64,000 nt of DNA from Dallia pectoralis (lineage: Eukaryota > Chordata > Actinopteri > Esociformes > Umbridae): contig CM055736.1 of NCBI GenBank assembly GCA_029465975.1, positions 11,851,205 through 11,915,204 of the forward strand, read 5' to 3'. Under the pieces are notes generated by a model. It was not told where the DNA came from. It ran no database searches and worked only from the letters and a program-made list of their open reading frames with translations. Shown piece after piece: positions 23,716 through 37,992 of this stretch (positions are counted from its first letter, which is position 1; each line of letters begins with the position of its first letter). The position numbers were made by a program, and so were the translations under genes.

Positions 23716-25715
23716 GAAGCATATAATGGACCAGATTCAATGCGCTCCCAAATAGCAGTTACATTTTCAAAGAACGCCCTGCTTTTTAGTGAACCTAATT
23801 CAAATGAAAATTATATTTCAAAATTGCATTTTCATTTTCAAGTCACGCATGCATGAGGGACAATATTCAATATTTAGTCCACTATTCGCTTACAAATAAT
23901 TCCATCAATACTCTTCAACAGTCCACCTGTAACAATGTTTGTAACAATGTTTTTGGTCATCAGTGTATATTCTGTGCGACAGACAATTCAACAGTCTGAG
24001 CTGAGATGTCTGGCTCCGGTGATCTGGTGGTGGACGGCATAGAACGCTCTGCCACTCCTGGTGAGGCGTGTGTCGCACGGGGGAGAAATAAAAACTCAGA
24101 GTCAGAGATGATAATATCGCCAAATAAAGTGCAAAGGCAGACTCGTGTGGACCTCTGACAGCCATGTGAAGTGTTGAGTGCACTGTCATTATGAATAAGG
24201 CCATAAGAGCAAGACAACTGGCGCCCGGTCGCTCCGGCAACCGAACAATTTGTGTTGCAAAGACATTAAGTCCTTCACACTAGTTATTGCTGGGTTTTGT
24301 TGATTTGTTTTGCGAACACTATTAAAGGCGGGCGTTAGTCGTTGCCACATCCAATTAGCCAATTTAGCTACATCCAAAATTGGCCGTTGGAAAGCTTTTT
24401 TGGACCTCTGTTCCGACATGTTTTGAGATTGACTCCTGTTCTGGTTCGGCTGAAAATGTGTCTGACCGCTGTAGAATTTGGGTATTTAGGTCACATGCTG
24501 GCAGCATGTTGGGATATATATATTGGCAAGGGCACATCAATGTTAACATTATCATTTACAATTAAATAGCTAATGAATAAATTACAATTCGTATTACACA
24601 AATAAATGAATGCTTACTACAAATAAATGAGGTGGCATTGTCAACGTCATGTTGCCATAGTTCCCAACAAATCCGGCATATTAACCATTCGATTGTCTGA
24701 TAATTGCCGTCCAAAATGTCAAAGAAAAGTTGCCTTCACCGTGCTGTCGTCAGAACCAAAACCCCGTTTGGAAAAACATACGTACGAAAGACAAACTGTG
24801 CATAAATCAAAACAATAGCAACAGCTTTACAAGGCTGAATTCAAATGCCAAAATTAAATTGAGGCAACTGTCTGGAGGCAGCGTGGGAATTTAGCACGGC
24901 TAAATAGACAGCGCTTCTCGTCCAATGGATGACAGAGCAGTAGTGCTCCTTCGCCCTGCTGCATTGACAGTACCCCCACCTGCAGACAGCACACCCATCT
25001 CCAGTCGGTGTTGGTAGTCATTTCCACCTTCTCTGCTTGGCCTTATATTTGGCGGAAGCAATCAGACCGGACCAGTGTACGGGCCTGGAGGACACGGGTA
25101 AAGGCTCAAGACGCACGCCCAGGCAAAGCTCTACCGCGCGCCAACGAGGCGACTACACGTGAGAAATGAAGACCCGTAAATGAAACAAACCCGATAAATT
25201 CTGTCCAGCGCTCCATTACACCGACGCGTCTGTTGTTGTCCAGTTCAGAACACGACTCCGCTACAACAGTAGCGTGCCACCAACGACAGTGATGCTCTTT
25301 CCAACGGGTCACATGCCCGCTGGTACATGTCCTCCATAAAACCAGCGATTGGGGGATGGGGGGGGGACTCGGTCCTGGTTGCTGTGCACAGGCAGCGCTC
25401 AGACTGGCAAGAACTCTTGGACGCTGCCCTTGTTGTGCCACTCGGGCTTAGCGTGGCACGGTGGGAGAGCTGGATTGACGGCCAGGGACGAAGGACGTTT
25501 GAACGCAGAGGCTCATACTGAGCTGCAGGGGCCGGGGGGGGGCAGGCAGGGGCCCTATTGTGTAACTCATTTCACTACACCCGGTCGCATCATCATCTCG
25601 ATACAGAGGAAGGCGTTGAGGACGACGTGATTGACGTGTTTGTGTGTCCAATCACAGTGTTGTGCAACAGGGTACACCTACGTAGCGATGACAGCTAGAC
25701 AAATTGTACGGTACG
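23716..25715. other. Unique DNA, no gene seen
   Basis: Short frames only. None has a recognised domain. CpG content rises around 25080-25640 without forming a clear island. Confidence 0.45.
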
Positions 25716-25716
25716 A

Positions 25717-25751
<35 letters not shown>
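25716..25751. repeat. TA microsatellite
   Basis: Uninterrupted TA dinucleotide run of about 17 units. Confidence 0.95.
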
Positions 25752-25753
<2 letters not shown>

Positions 25754-25998
25754 TGAATACAACTATGACCCATGACCTTGGGCTTATGTAACGTCCATTA
25801 TTCGTGTGAAGATACCGAGCCACAGCTCCGATTGCGTGAGCTAGGCGATTACAGGCGGATATGAGGGGCTGGGGAAAATGCAAATGCTGAATAGAAATCA
25901 ACATAATTAACTAGTATCTGCTGGTGTCAGATGGAGTTTGCATACAGATCATTCATTGAGCACCAAGAAGAAGAGTCTTATCCTGTCTGTTTATCTGT

Positions 25999-26060
<62 letters not shown>

Positions 26061-26075
26061 GTGTGTGCGTGTGTC
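25999..26075. repeat. GT microsatellite
   Basis: GT dinucleotide run with two GTGC interruptions near the 3' end. The CVCV frames over it are artefacts. Confidence 0.95.
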
Positions 26076-26156
26076 TGGCACTCCCTTTACATCAGGGTGA
26101 TTCATTTCTCCTGGGGTTTATCATATCAGGAGGCAGCAGTTATTTATCCTGACAGC

Positions 26157-26228
26157 TAGGGCAGACAGACAGGCAGAAAAGGCAGACAGGCAGACAGGCA
26201 GACAGGCGGAAAGACAGACAGACAGACG
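26157..26228. repeat. GACA/GGCA tetranucleotide repeat
   Basis: GGCAGACA and GACAGACA repeats with one AAAA interruption. Confidence 0.9.
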
Positions 26229-26790
26229 GGCGAACAAATTGTCTGATTTCCAATGGGTCTGAGTTTGAACTCCAATTAAACATGGTGTGTGTGTGTGCGT
26301 GCGTTTGTGCAACCATCCATCCATGCATAAAATTGTGTGGGGATGGAGTTATTTCACTTGTAAGAAACATTTGTAGTTATTAGTCAGTAAGACAATTGAC
26401 GGAAGACATTATGACATTATCTGCATTACGCCAAAGTGTTCAGGCCATAATAAAGTCAGGGTTAAATTGATGAGTGATGACAATCATATAGGCCTAGCTG
26501 CTTGTGAGATTGTTTTACATTTATTATAAAAATATATTCACTGGCAAATTACCTGGTAACTCCATAAATAAATAAAACTGGGTTTCTATATTCGATATAT
26601 GACTTTACAAATAATGTGAAGAAAATACGACATCCAATCAACTTCCACCCAGGTTCTGACTTCAGGTGGATTCCACCAAAGCACAGTTAGATGTTTGTCA
26701 GAGAACCTTCTGAAAGCTCTGATTGTATTATGACTACGTGTTCACAAACAGCCTCAAGGGACATCAGAGGCTTTTCAGAAAAGAAAAGAC
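26229..26790. other. Unique AT-rich DNA
   Basis: A short GTGTGTGCGTGCG run near 26284 and otherwise AT-rich unique sequence. No gene seen. Confidence 0.45.
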
Positions 26791-27039
26791 CCACTGCCGC
26801 CGGACCCACTGCCGCCGGACCCACTGCCGCCGGACCCACTGCCGCCGGACCCACTGCCGCCGGACCCACTGCCGCCGGACCCACTGCAGCCGGACCCACT
26901 GCAGCCGGACCCACTGCAGCCGGACCCACTGCAGCCGGACCCACTGCAGCCGGACCCACTGCAGCCGGACCCACTGCCGCCGGACCCACTGCCGCCGGAC
27001 CCACTGCCGCCGGACCCACTGCCGCCGGACCCACTGCCA
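26791..27039. repeat. 15-bp GC-rich minisatellite, unit CCACTGCCGCCGGAC
   Basis: Sixteen exact-length units plus a partial. The first six have GCCGCC, the next six GCAGCC, and the last four GCCGCC again, so a single C-to-A variant spread as a block. The 15-bp period leaves several frames open (119-137 codons; PTAAG on plus, AAVGP on minus). No sign that any is a gene. Confidence 0.98.
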
Positions 27040-28868
27040 CCACCATCTTTTCAGTGTTCAGTACATCGTTAGAAGAGGGGGATCCGCTGCTGCCTGATTC
27101 ATAAAGGATTTTACTCTCACCCAGAATCTAAGTATGCACACACAGGCTAGTTAACGCTGTTTACAAAACAGACCAAAACAGGGGCCAGATTGGGCACCAC
27201 TTAGTTGGCTCAAATTGATACACTATGCGGTTCATTTTCTGCATTCATGTAATTCCGGTAAGTACCATTTAAGGAAAGTATGACAAACGGTTTCGGCGAG
27301 TTCTTGGAAAAAAGTGAGAATTTAATTATGCTTGGAATTCTACCTCTCACACCCACCTCATGACGCACATAGCAAGCCGCGGAGAGCACAAGGAAATGTG
27401 ACTTAACATTAAAGACGGCTTCTGCATTACCCAGATGTATCTATATGGTTTTGGAAATTGCATATCCACCCACCCCTATTCAGCGCCGGGAAGACAGCTG
27501 AAAAGACCGAAGAATTACCTTTGATGCGAGATATTTCCTTGACAGCCTCGCAAATGTGGAAAATACGAGCTGAACTGTCAAAAGATTAGATACGAAGACG
27601 TGTGTGCGCTCGTGTGTGTGTGTTCATATCTGTGTGTGCGCGCGAGCATGACCGTGTGTGTGCGCGCGAGCGCTTGGAGAGAGCGAGAAGGAAAGCTTGA
27701 GTCTGAGCTGCTGGATTTGGTGACATGCAGGGCACACCGCTAATATGGTCTTTATTTACAGGATTGGACCTCACTGACAGGCCATCTGATAAGGCCTTTG
27801 AAATAGCCGGCTAAAAGTAGTAATTATTCCCCATTTACCCTAATCTACCCTCCAAGTGGACATGTCCATGCATCACAGGCGTAAGGAGAGCAGGAACAAA
27901 TGGCTAACCGTCTGCGATAACGCCACAGTTTTCCAGCTCTAAAAACCAATACCGGGTCTTCTCGTTAAGATCGTAATCCATCGGAACCTTTTAAGGCTGA
28001 ATGGACCTCTGTGTTTTTAATGATGTTGCTTTCGACTGGACGAGGGGAAAGTGCCTGAGTGGGTTGTCTGACCTATTTGAACAAAAAGCAGTTCTGAAGG
28101 GAAATCCGATACACGCCGGAATGTTCTGACGAAAGATCATTGTGCCCCGACAAAGGCGATAGGTAGAGAACCCTACATTATCTATTGGCGAGACGGGCCT
28201 CAATCTGAGTCTGGTCAATACGGCGATTTCATTTTCATTTTCAAGAAAAAGGATAAAATGGCCCTTGGTTCCAGAGAGAAGATAATCAATTGTAGTAGCG
28301 TGTCAAACAGCAGGACCTCAATGTGTGAGGAGGGCAATGAGAGATGTGCTCAATGACCTTAAAAAAACCTCACCGTATCTCCGTTCGAAGGAGAATACAT
28401 TTACCAGCGACGTCCATGAGATACATTATCGTTTAAACGTTTAGGGTCACTTACTAACGTCCTTGTTTTCCCCAAGAAAAATTACAACAATGTTCTGACG
28501 GCATGGAAAATGCTAATAGAAACAGAGACTGAGAGAGTGACTAGTCAATTTCACCTTCTAAACTGCACGATATAATTAAAAGATACCGAACTAGCGTGAA
28601 GAAAGTCAGTTTTATTGCATCTTTAATCACCACAAAAATGTTTTGCCATGCTAATGTAATTGCAAAAGGTTTTCCTAATGTTCAATTTGCATTTTTAAAT
28701 GGTGAACTTTCAGCAAACATGCAATTGGAACACAGATTGATGGTTGCCGATAATGGGCCTCTGTATGTATGCATGCCATGTAGATATTCCATGAAAAAAA
28801 TTTGGACTAAATATTTTGCTTTGATTAAAAAAAAAAACATTCCTAAAAGGCCTCAAACTACACAACTA
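27040..28868. other. Unique DNA, no gene seen
   Basis: Short GT/GC-rich tract at about 27598-27670. The remaining frames are short and unrecognised. Confidence 0.45.
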
Positions 28869-28940
28869 CCACATTCTACGGCCACATTCTACGACCACAT
28901 TCTACGACCACATTCTACGACCACATTCTACTACAACTAC
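28869..28940. repeat. 13-bp minisatellite, unit CCACATTCTACGA
   Basis: About five copies of CCACATTCTACGA, the second starting ACGG and the last ending in CTAC. Confidence 0.93.
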
Positions 28941-29188
28941 TAACACTACAAGCTAATATTCGTTCGCGAGGCCTATGCACTTTCCCCCAGAGAGTTGAAT
29001 CAGTCAGCGACCTTCTGGCTGGAGGTGGAAGCTACTCAATCAGTCAGAGAGGAGAACGAATGAGCAGCAGCAGTCAGACCACAGATTCTCATGACCCAGT
29101 GACAAGGACGACAGCTGGGATGGAAACACCCCCCCCATCGCACCCGCCCAGTCATCCACACTTCCTCTTCCTCCCCATCTATCTGACG

Positions 29189-29448
29189 CCCACTCTCCGC
29201 AGGTCCCTCCTGCCACTCTCCGCAGGTCCCTCCTCCCACTCTCCGCAGGTCCCCCGCCCACTCTCCGCAGGTCCCTCCGCCCACTCTCCGCAGGTCCCCC
29301 CGCCCACTCTCCGCAGGTCCCCCCGCCCACTCTCCGCAGGTCCCCCCGCCCACTCTCCGCAGGTCCCCCCGCCCACTCTCCGCAGGTCCCCCCGCCCACT
29401 CTCCGCAGGTCCCCCCGCCCACTCTCCGCAGGTCCCCCCGCCCACTCG
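29189..29448. repeat. 23-bp minisatellite, unit CCCACTCTCCGCAGGTCCCCCCG
   Basis: About a dozen units spaced 23 bp apart in the regular part (for example starts at 29349, 29372 and 29395), with shorter C-runs at the left. The minus strand carries GGGCGGGGGG in each regular unit, a GC-box-like and G-quadruplex-prone motif. Frames of 113-160 codons on both strands are repeat artefacts. Confidence 0.97.
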
Positions 29449-30092
29449 CCCTACCTTCCAGTACACCTGCCAGCACCGCTGCCTCTGCTTTGATCCGGGC
29501 ATGCGGCTTCCCATGCACACACTGCCTACTGCGCCAGCCTAGCGGGGCGTTAGGACGGAGGCGTGGGCGGGGGGCAACACGATCTCACCTGGACGCTTCT
29601 CTCGGCGCGCGTCGGCAGAACAGACAGCGGGGGAAATTGGTGAATGGCTGGAGTCCAGGGATTGTCTGTCTGAATCCCTCTGCGTGTCGGTCCGCTGTGA
29701 GGCTGAACGTAATCTCCCAGCAGGCCCGGTTCTCAGCAGGCTTCAGAACGCTCGCGCAAACAATGACGTCTCTGAGAGAGTGACCTCCTGACCCCTTGAA
29801 TCTTCCCTGCGGCGGAAGTAGATGGTGCAGTGTAGTTCACTTGGTAAAAGCAGGGTTCATGCTCTACCAGGGGGCGACAGGAAGTCACAACAGGGCAGTT
29901 AGAAAAAAGGATAGAAATATATATAGCCACTCTGGATACAAGTGTCTGCAAAATAACTGTAAGAGAGTTGAGTTGACGTAAATAGAGGAAAGGAGGAAAC
30001 AAGGGGGAGCTGTGACTGGATGACTCCCAGTAACACATCACACATTCAGCCCAGACTGGAACAACGCACGTCTAGTCAATGGCGCTACTGCC
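29449..30092. other. Unique DNA, moderately CpG-rich, no gene seen
   Basis: CpG-containing at about 29520-29760, next to the G-rich array. No recognised coding region. Confidence 0.4.
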
Positions 30093-30468
30093 TACAGTAT
30101 CTCAGAAAAGTCAGCACACCCCTCACATTTTCGATAAGTATTTAATTATATTAATCTTTTCATGTGACAACACTGAAGAAATGATACTTGGCAACAATGT
30201 AAAGTAGTGAGTGTACAGCCTGTATAACAGTGTACATTTGCTGTCCCCTCAAAATAACTCAACATACAGCCATTAATGTAAAAAACTGGCAACAAAAGTG
30301 AGTACACCCCTAAGTGAACATTAATGGCTGTGTGTTGAGTTATTTTGATGGGACAGCTTGTCTTTACATTGTAGCAAATTCTCATTTCTTCAGTGTTGTC
30401 ACATGAAAAGATATAATCAAATATTTACCAAAATGTGAGGGGTGTGCTAACTTTTGTGAGATACTGTA
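30093..30468. mobile_element. Fold-back (palindromic) non-autonomous DNA transposon
   Basis: The termini TACAGTATCTCA (30093-30104) and TGAGATACTGTA (30457-30468) are perfect inverted repeats bounded by TA. Complementarity continues inward along CACCCCTCACATTTT, CTTTTCATGTGACAACACTG and AATAACTCAACA to GCCATTAATGT (30269-30279) facing ACATTAATGGC (30318-30328). The arms are 187 and 151 bp around a 38-bp centre, and the right arm lacks about 35 bp. I recognise this as a common interspersed repeat of teleost genomes. No transposase is present. A transcript would fold into a long hairpin. Confidence 0.85.
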
Positions 30469-31980
30469 TACACCTGGTTGTCTGACCCAAGGTATGTCAA
30501 TGAGAGGGACGTGTTGGGGAAAAAACATTGAGAGCAGTGAGGGGACTTCTGGTGTTTTATAACCACACCTCGAGGCCAGCCATGAACCGTTCTGTGGTTT
30601 TCTCTGGAATTTACTGGTCATACCTCACGTTGCACAAACTGTCCCGGCTTTGTCTGTGGCTATAGAACTACCATATCATCGACAGGGCCTATGTACCTCA
30701 GATGACTAACTGTGTCAAAGTCTCCTGTACACCACAGGTTCCAAATCAATACCCTTATGTTCATCTACAAAATCCCTTTATATATATATATAAATATATA
30801 TATTCATCTCCATGGCTTCTCCAGTCAAGCATTTTAATGTTGAAGTGCCCACAGAGAGGAAGTGTGTGCCACTGCTATCTACAATGGCTCCATGCGGGGT
30901 TCTACCAACCATATCAGCCAAGCTTAGGGCGGTGGATGAATGAGGCTTTCATCTATTAGGCAAATAGGAAAAATAATCTGTTTTTAGGTACTACTGCCTT
31001 TTATTTCACGTAGAAGCGATGTTACCATGTTCGCACGCACCAAACACGGGCCATCAAAGACACTCTAACCAAGACAAGCTTTCGTTTTAAAACGACCTCT
31101 CAGGCGTGGATTCATGGGGGGGAAAAAAACATTTCAGAGTACTGCAAATAGCGAGGCTTAAACGGCTTCTGTCAACCGGACTCAAACGGCTGCTTTAGCT
31201 TTTATCACCGGCACATACAGGTGTCGTGTGTATGTTTGTACACTGCAAAAATATGCATTCGTGTAAAAATAGGCATTCGTGTCACTAAGGCGCGTCCACG
31301 TCATGTGATCAAATTTCATTTTGACAGCAAGGATTAATGACATTTATGGAAAGAAATCGAATCCATACATTCTAGCGTTCATTACATCAAGGGCAGTAAA
31401 ATGAAAACCATCTAGTTGGAGTTATGGCTTCCCTGATCATGACCAACTGGGTCATCCAGAGCTGTGTGTGTGTGTTCGCAATCCTGCTTTTACTACACAA
31501 GTGGGACCAATGCCTCAATAAAAAGCTGGTAAAACTTGTCTGTAATTTCACCTTTTTTGTTGGTTTAGGCATTAAGGTTAGGGTGCTCCACATACTTTGA
31601 TACTCCATATAGAGAAACCAAAAGCTTTTTATCAAACCCTGTCACTGGGTAAATCTCCCTAAACAATAATGCACACTGCAAATTAAGTCACAGAATGTTT
31701 GGATAGTCACTTGAAACTATTTATGACATATGAAGAGTGGTCCCTAATTTCACAGGATTGAGTAAGGATCCATGTCTGTGGGTACAATCCTAAATCGGCA
31801 GTGTGAGCTCCGGCAACGACAAAAGATAAACTGATACCACCACTGTTAAAGTTGATTTTGGTGGGTTGGAAGGTTGACGTCTTCTACCGTCGTTCCCCAC
31901 TTCTATGTATGACGTGCAGCGATGCTGGCTGACATTGTCTCTAAGAGGGTGATAAAATCCCCAGAACTGCCAAGAATGAC
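30469..31980. other. Unique DNA, no gene seen
   Basis: Short TA-rich patch near 30780-30802. No recognised gene, RNA or element ends. Confidence 0.45.
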
Positions 31981-32545
31981 CAGGCGGTGCTGTCCAATGA
32001 TATTGGTTCTGAAACACCTAGGCCTTCTGTCTGACCAGGCATCGCTGTCCAATAATAATGGTTCTGAAACACCTAGGCCTTCTGTCTGACCAGGCAGTGC
32101 TGTCCAATGATATTGGTTCTGAAACAACTAGGACTTCTGTCTGACCAGGCGGTGCTGTCCAATGATAATGGTTCTGAAACAACTAGGCCTTCTGTCTGAC
32201 CAGTCGGTGCTGTCCAATGATAATGGTTCTGAAACAACTAGGCCTTCTGTCTGACCAGGCGGTGCTGTCCAATGATAATGGTTCTGAAACAACTAGGCCT
32301 TCTGTCTGACCAGTCGGTGCTGTCCAATGATAATGGTTCTGAAACACCTAGGCCTTCTGTCTGACCAGTCGGCGCTGTCCAATGAAAATGGTTCTGAAAC
32401 AACTAGGCCTTCTGTCTGACCAGGCGGTGCTGTCCAATGATAATGGTTCTGAAACACCTCGGCCTTCTGTCTGACCAGGCGGTGCTGTCCAATGATAATG
32501 GTTCTGAAACACCTAGGCCTTCTGTCTGACCAGGCAGCGCCGTCC
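31981..32545. repeat. 55-bp minisatellite, about 10 copies
   Basis: Units start with CAGGCGGTGCTGTCCAATGA at 31981, 32036, 32091, 32146 and onward every 55 bp to 32531. They continue through GGTTCTGAAAC and CCTAGGCCTTCTGTCTGAC. Variant sites: CAGGC or CAGTC, ATA or ATT, CACC or CAAC before TAGG. Minus frames through it (32293-32556) are artefacts. Confidence 0.97.
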
Positions 32546-32894
32546 TGAATCCTCAACGGTTCTGAACTGACCCCAGTTCGCTCAATGCATTGTTAGCTTT
32601 GATCTGTATCAAATGGATCAGTGCCACCTAGGATGCTAAACCTGAAGCAGGATAAAATATATGGTTTTGTAGCTGGTTGGAATAAGAGATGTTGGGTTTA
32701 TTGCATTGTACTGGCCGCGTAATGTAATTACTATGATATTGGTATCAGAACAAAGAGACCAGCACCGGATAAGTCTTCATTAATAATTGTTGAAGAAGTT
32801 GACCCATTTGGCACATGCACACTGTGTTTTATATAGATCTGAATAGGTCTTGTGTTAGAGGGTGTCAGGCTTCACTGACAGACAACCTAGAGCC
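32546..32894. other. Unique DNA, nothing recognised
   Basis: AT-rich unique sequence between the 55-bp array and a SINE-like remnant. Confidence 0.45.
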
Positions 32895-33005
32895 ATTCAG
32901 GTTAACTGCCTTGCTCAATGGCTAAAACACAGCGTATCCACCATGCCTGCTCAGAGATTCAATCAAAACGCTTTCACCCAAAGCTCCACTTACGGCGCCA
33001 GACCC
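32895..33005 (-). mobile_element. Degraded tRNA-SINE-like remnant
   Basis: On the plus strand the order GGTTAACTGCCTTGCTCAA, GGCTAAAACACAGCG, CTGCTCAGAGATTCAATCA, CGCTTTCACCCAAAGCTCC and CGGCGCCAGACC follows, in reverse, the body of a teleost tRNA-derived SINE. In that SINE a B-box-like GATTGAATC lies upstream of a CTGAGC...CAAGGCAGTTAACC segment. Divergence is high and there is no clean A-box, so orientation and ends are approximate. Confidence 0.4.
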
Positions 33006-34690
33006 TCAAACTACAATTAGCCACCCGCCACTGCAATCATTCCACTTGTTTGGGGAATCACTCTCACTGTTCATATTCATCGGAAGAACGGAGCAGGAGA
33101 ATCTGTGAATATGGCTCCTGATCGCAGCTTCACCGGAGACCAATCACCAATCTCTGTCTTCCTTCTCCCCGCAGTAAGCCAATCAGAGTGGGCGTCGAGC
33201 TGGTGAGTCACAGAGAGAGGACAGAGTCCTGTGGAGCGGAAGGTAAAAGGCTGTCGCTCGGAGCGAAACACGTAGTAGCCAGGGAGAGGAGCACACAGAA
33301 ACACGCACGCACACACGCACATAGACAAATACACACAGAGAAACACACCCACAGTAGTGCCAACCCCATGACACCCCCCTCCCGATTCACCTTCCATTTC
33401 ACCTTCTTCTCCATTGTTCTCTCTTACTCTCTCCAGTTCTTCATCGATCAGGTTTTATATTAGTTTATTAAGATATGAAATATACTCGCCTGCCGACCAC
33501 TAAACACGAGAGAAACATTCCCTAAATACCTACAAGGTTGTTTGAAGGTCACTCGTTGATCCAAGACCTCCCTCGGGCTAAGTTGAGTTGGGAAACGCCT
33601 GTGTGATGGCGCTTATGTCTCGCAGGCTGGCATATTTACTTAAATGGAAGAGCTGCTAGATAAACAAGCAGGTACTTTATGTTTGCTGTGAGGGCCAGCA
33701 AGATGCTCGTTAACTATTAATGCTATGAGAGCTCTTACGAAGGAATAAACACACAAACACACACACACACGGTTAGTTGTGTGAACTGTGTGTGTCTGTA
33801 AATTTCTTTGCCATACTATCGCGGCGATTGTAGCTAATCAAAATCCATCGTCGAAAGTTCTCCCCAAACCAAGCAAACCATTGTAGAAGAAAACGGTCGC
33901 TAAACCTGGTCCAACTCGACTCGACCCAGACAAGGGCTAAATATCTCCAATCTTAGATTTTGAAGTATATAAACTGTAACAGTAACCTTGGACATAATCG
34001 CACCTCATTGTTCAGCCTGTGGAAGCGTGCTAACTGTGTTGGACGTGCAAATCCGTTGGCCGTTAGAGTGATGCAGCGCTTGTGAATAGGCTGAATTGCC
34101 TCTTACAAGAGAAAAAAAGACCTGGCGCAAAGACGGAAAGTGAAATTTAAATCGGACAGGATTGATTCATGTGTAAAAAAAGAACTGGCCGTGCGTTGGC
34201 TTTCATGGATTACGCCGGTAGAGGACAATGGAATCAAATGAAGAGGAGTCGTTTGAAGCTCCACAATAAGGCAAGCTTTCGGTCTTTCATGTTTGGAAAT
34301 GGGGGAACCACTGTGAATGTTAATCACTCTTCCACGGGATGTTTTCTCAGGGTTTGACCTATTTTTAATAACGGGAAAGGAAATGAAAAACATAAAGAGA
34401 ATAGCATTTCATTTTTAAGCATCGTCATTTCAATCGGCATGGCACTGTGAAAAAAATACATGGTGAAGGAACCGGTCGGAGAAGGACAGTAGGAGGCGCT
34501 CTCATCTGGTCTGAGTTGATCTCAATGCCCCAGGGCAGGGAGCATCTTTCAGAAGTTAAACAGTCTGGAGACGGTAACGCGAAATAGGATATTCAGGCAT
34601 TGAATAATGAGGCGAAGGAGATAAAGAACGAGCAGCAACTTGACTGCAAGTCTAATCCAATGTGGCCTTGACCATTTCATAGGAGAGAAA
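33006..34690. other. Unique DNA with minor CA tracts
   Basis: Imperfect CA-rich tracts at about 33298-33350 and 33749-33772. No recognised gene. Confidence 0.45.
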
Positions 34691-35750
34691 CCATTATGAC
34701 TGTACTATAATAAGGCCTCACTAGTCTGTAGACCACCAGCCAAACGGATTGGCACTGATCAGCCATTATGACTGTCTTAATAAGGCCTCACTAGTCTGTA
34801 GACCACCAGCCAAACGGATTGGCACTGACCAGCCATTATGACTGTCTTAATAAGGACTCACTAGTCTGTAGACCACCAGCCAAACGGATTGGCACTGAGC
34901 ATCCATTATGACTGTCTTAATAAGGCCTCACTAGTCTGTAGACCACCAGCCAAACGGATTGGCACTGATCAGCCATTATGACTGTCTTAATAAGGCCTCA
35001 CTAGTCTGTAGACCACCAGCCAAACGGATTGGCACTGAGCAGCCATTATGACTGTCTTAATAAGGCCTCACTAGTCTGTAGACCACCAGCCAAACGGATT
35101 GGCACTGATCTGCCATTATGACTGTCTTAATAAGGCCTCACTAGTCTGTAGACCACCAGCCAAACGGATTGGCACTGACCAGCCATTATGACTGTCTTAA
35201 TAAGGCCTCACTAGTCTGTAGACCACCAGCCAAACGGATTGGCACTGAGCATCCATTATGACTGTCTTAATAAGGCCTCACTAGTCTGTAGACCACCAGC
35301 CAAACGGATTGGCACTGATCAGCCATTATGACTGTCTTAATAAGGCCTCACTAGTCTGTAGACCACCAGCCAAACGGATTGGCACTGATCAGCCATTATG
35401 ACTGTCTTAATAAGGCCTCACTAGTCTGTAGACCACCAGCCAAACGGATTGGCACTGAGCAGCCATTATGACTGTCTTAATAAGGCCTCACTAGTCTGTA
35501 GACCACCAGCCAAACGGATTGGCACTGATCAGCCATTATGACTGTCTTAATAAGGCCTCACTAGTCTGTAGACCACCAGCCAAACGGATTGGCACTGATC
35601 AGCCATTATGAATGTCTTAATAAGGCCTCACTAGTCTGTAGACCACCAGCCAAACGGATTGGCACTGATCAGCCATTATGACTGTCTTAATAAGGCCTCA
35701 CTAGTCTGTAGACCACCAGCCAAACGGATTGGCACTGAGCATCTATTATG
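34691..35750. repeat. 70-bp minisatellite, 15 copies
   Basis: CCATTATGACTGTCTTAATA starts at 34691 and 34763, then every 70 bp to 35673, with a truncated end near 35743. The first unit has a 2-bp longer form (TGTACTATAA). Units are otherwise almost identical, except at the junction after GGCACTGA, where TCAG, CCAG, GCAT, GCAG and TCTG alternate. No open frames of note. Confidence 0.98.
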
Positions 35751-35803
35751 TACAGAAATAGGATGACACGTTTCTAGATGTCCCTGTTTCTTACGTTGAT
35801 GAC

Positions 35804-35848
35804 GAACTCAATTTCCATTCTGGGGATCAATAATCATTTATCGTTCCT
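35804..35848 (+). mobile_element. Short LINE-like 3' tail (tentative)
   Basis: CTCAATTTCCATTCTGGGGA followed by TCAATAATCATTTATC resembles the 3' terminus of teleost LINEs that ends in TTTCCCTTCGGGGATCAATAAAG. Only about 40 bp is involved, so this may be chance similarity. Confidence 0.3.
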
Positions 35849-35889
35849 CCAGTAGAATCCAGGATTTTTCCAGACATAGGAACGCCATG

Positions 35890-37992
<2,103 letters not shown>

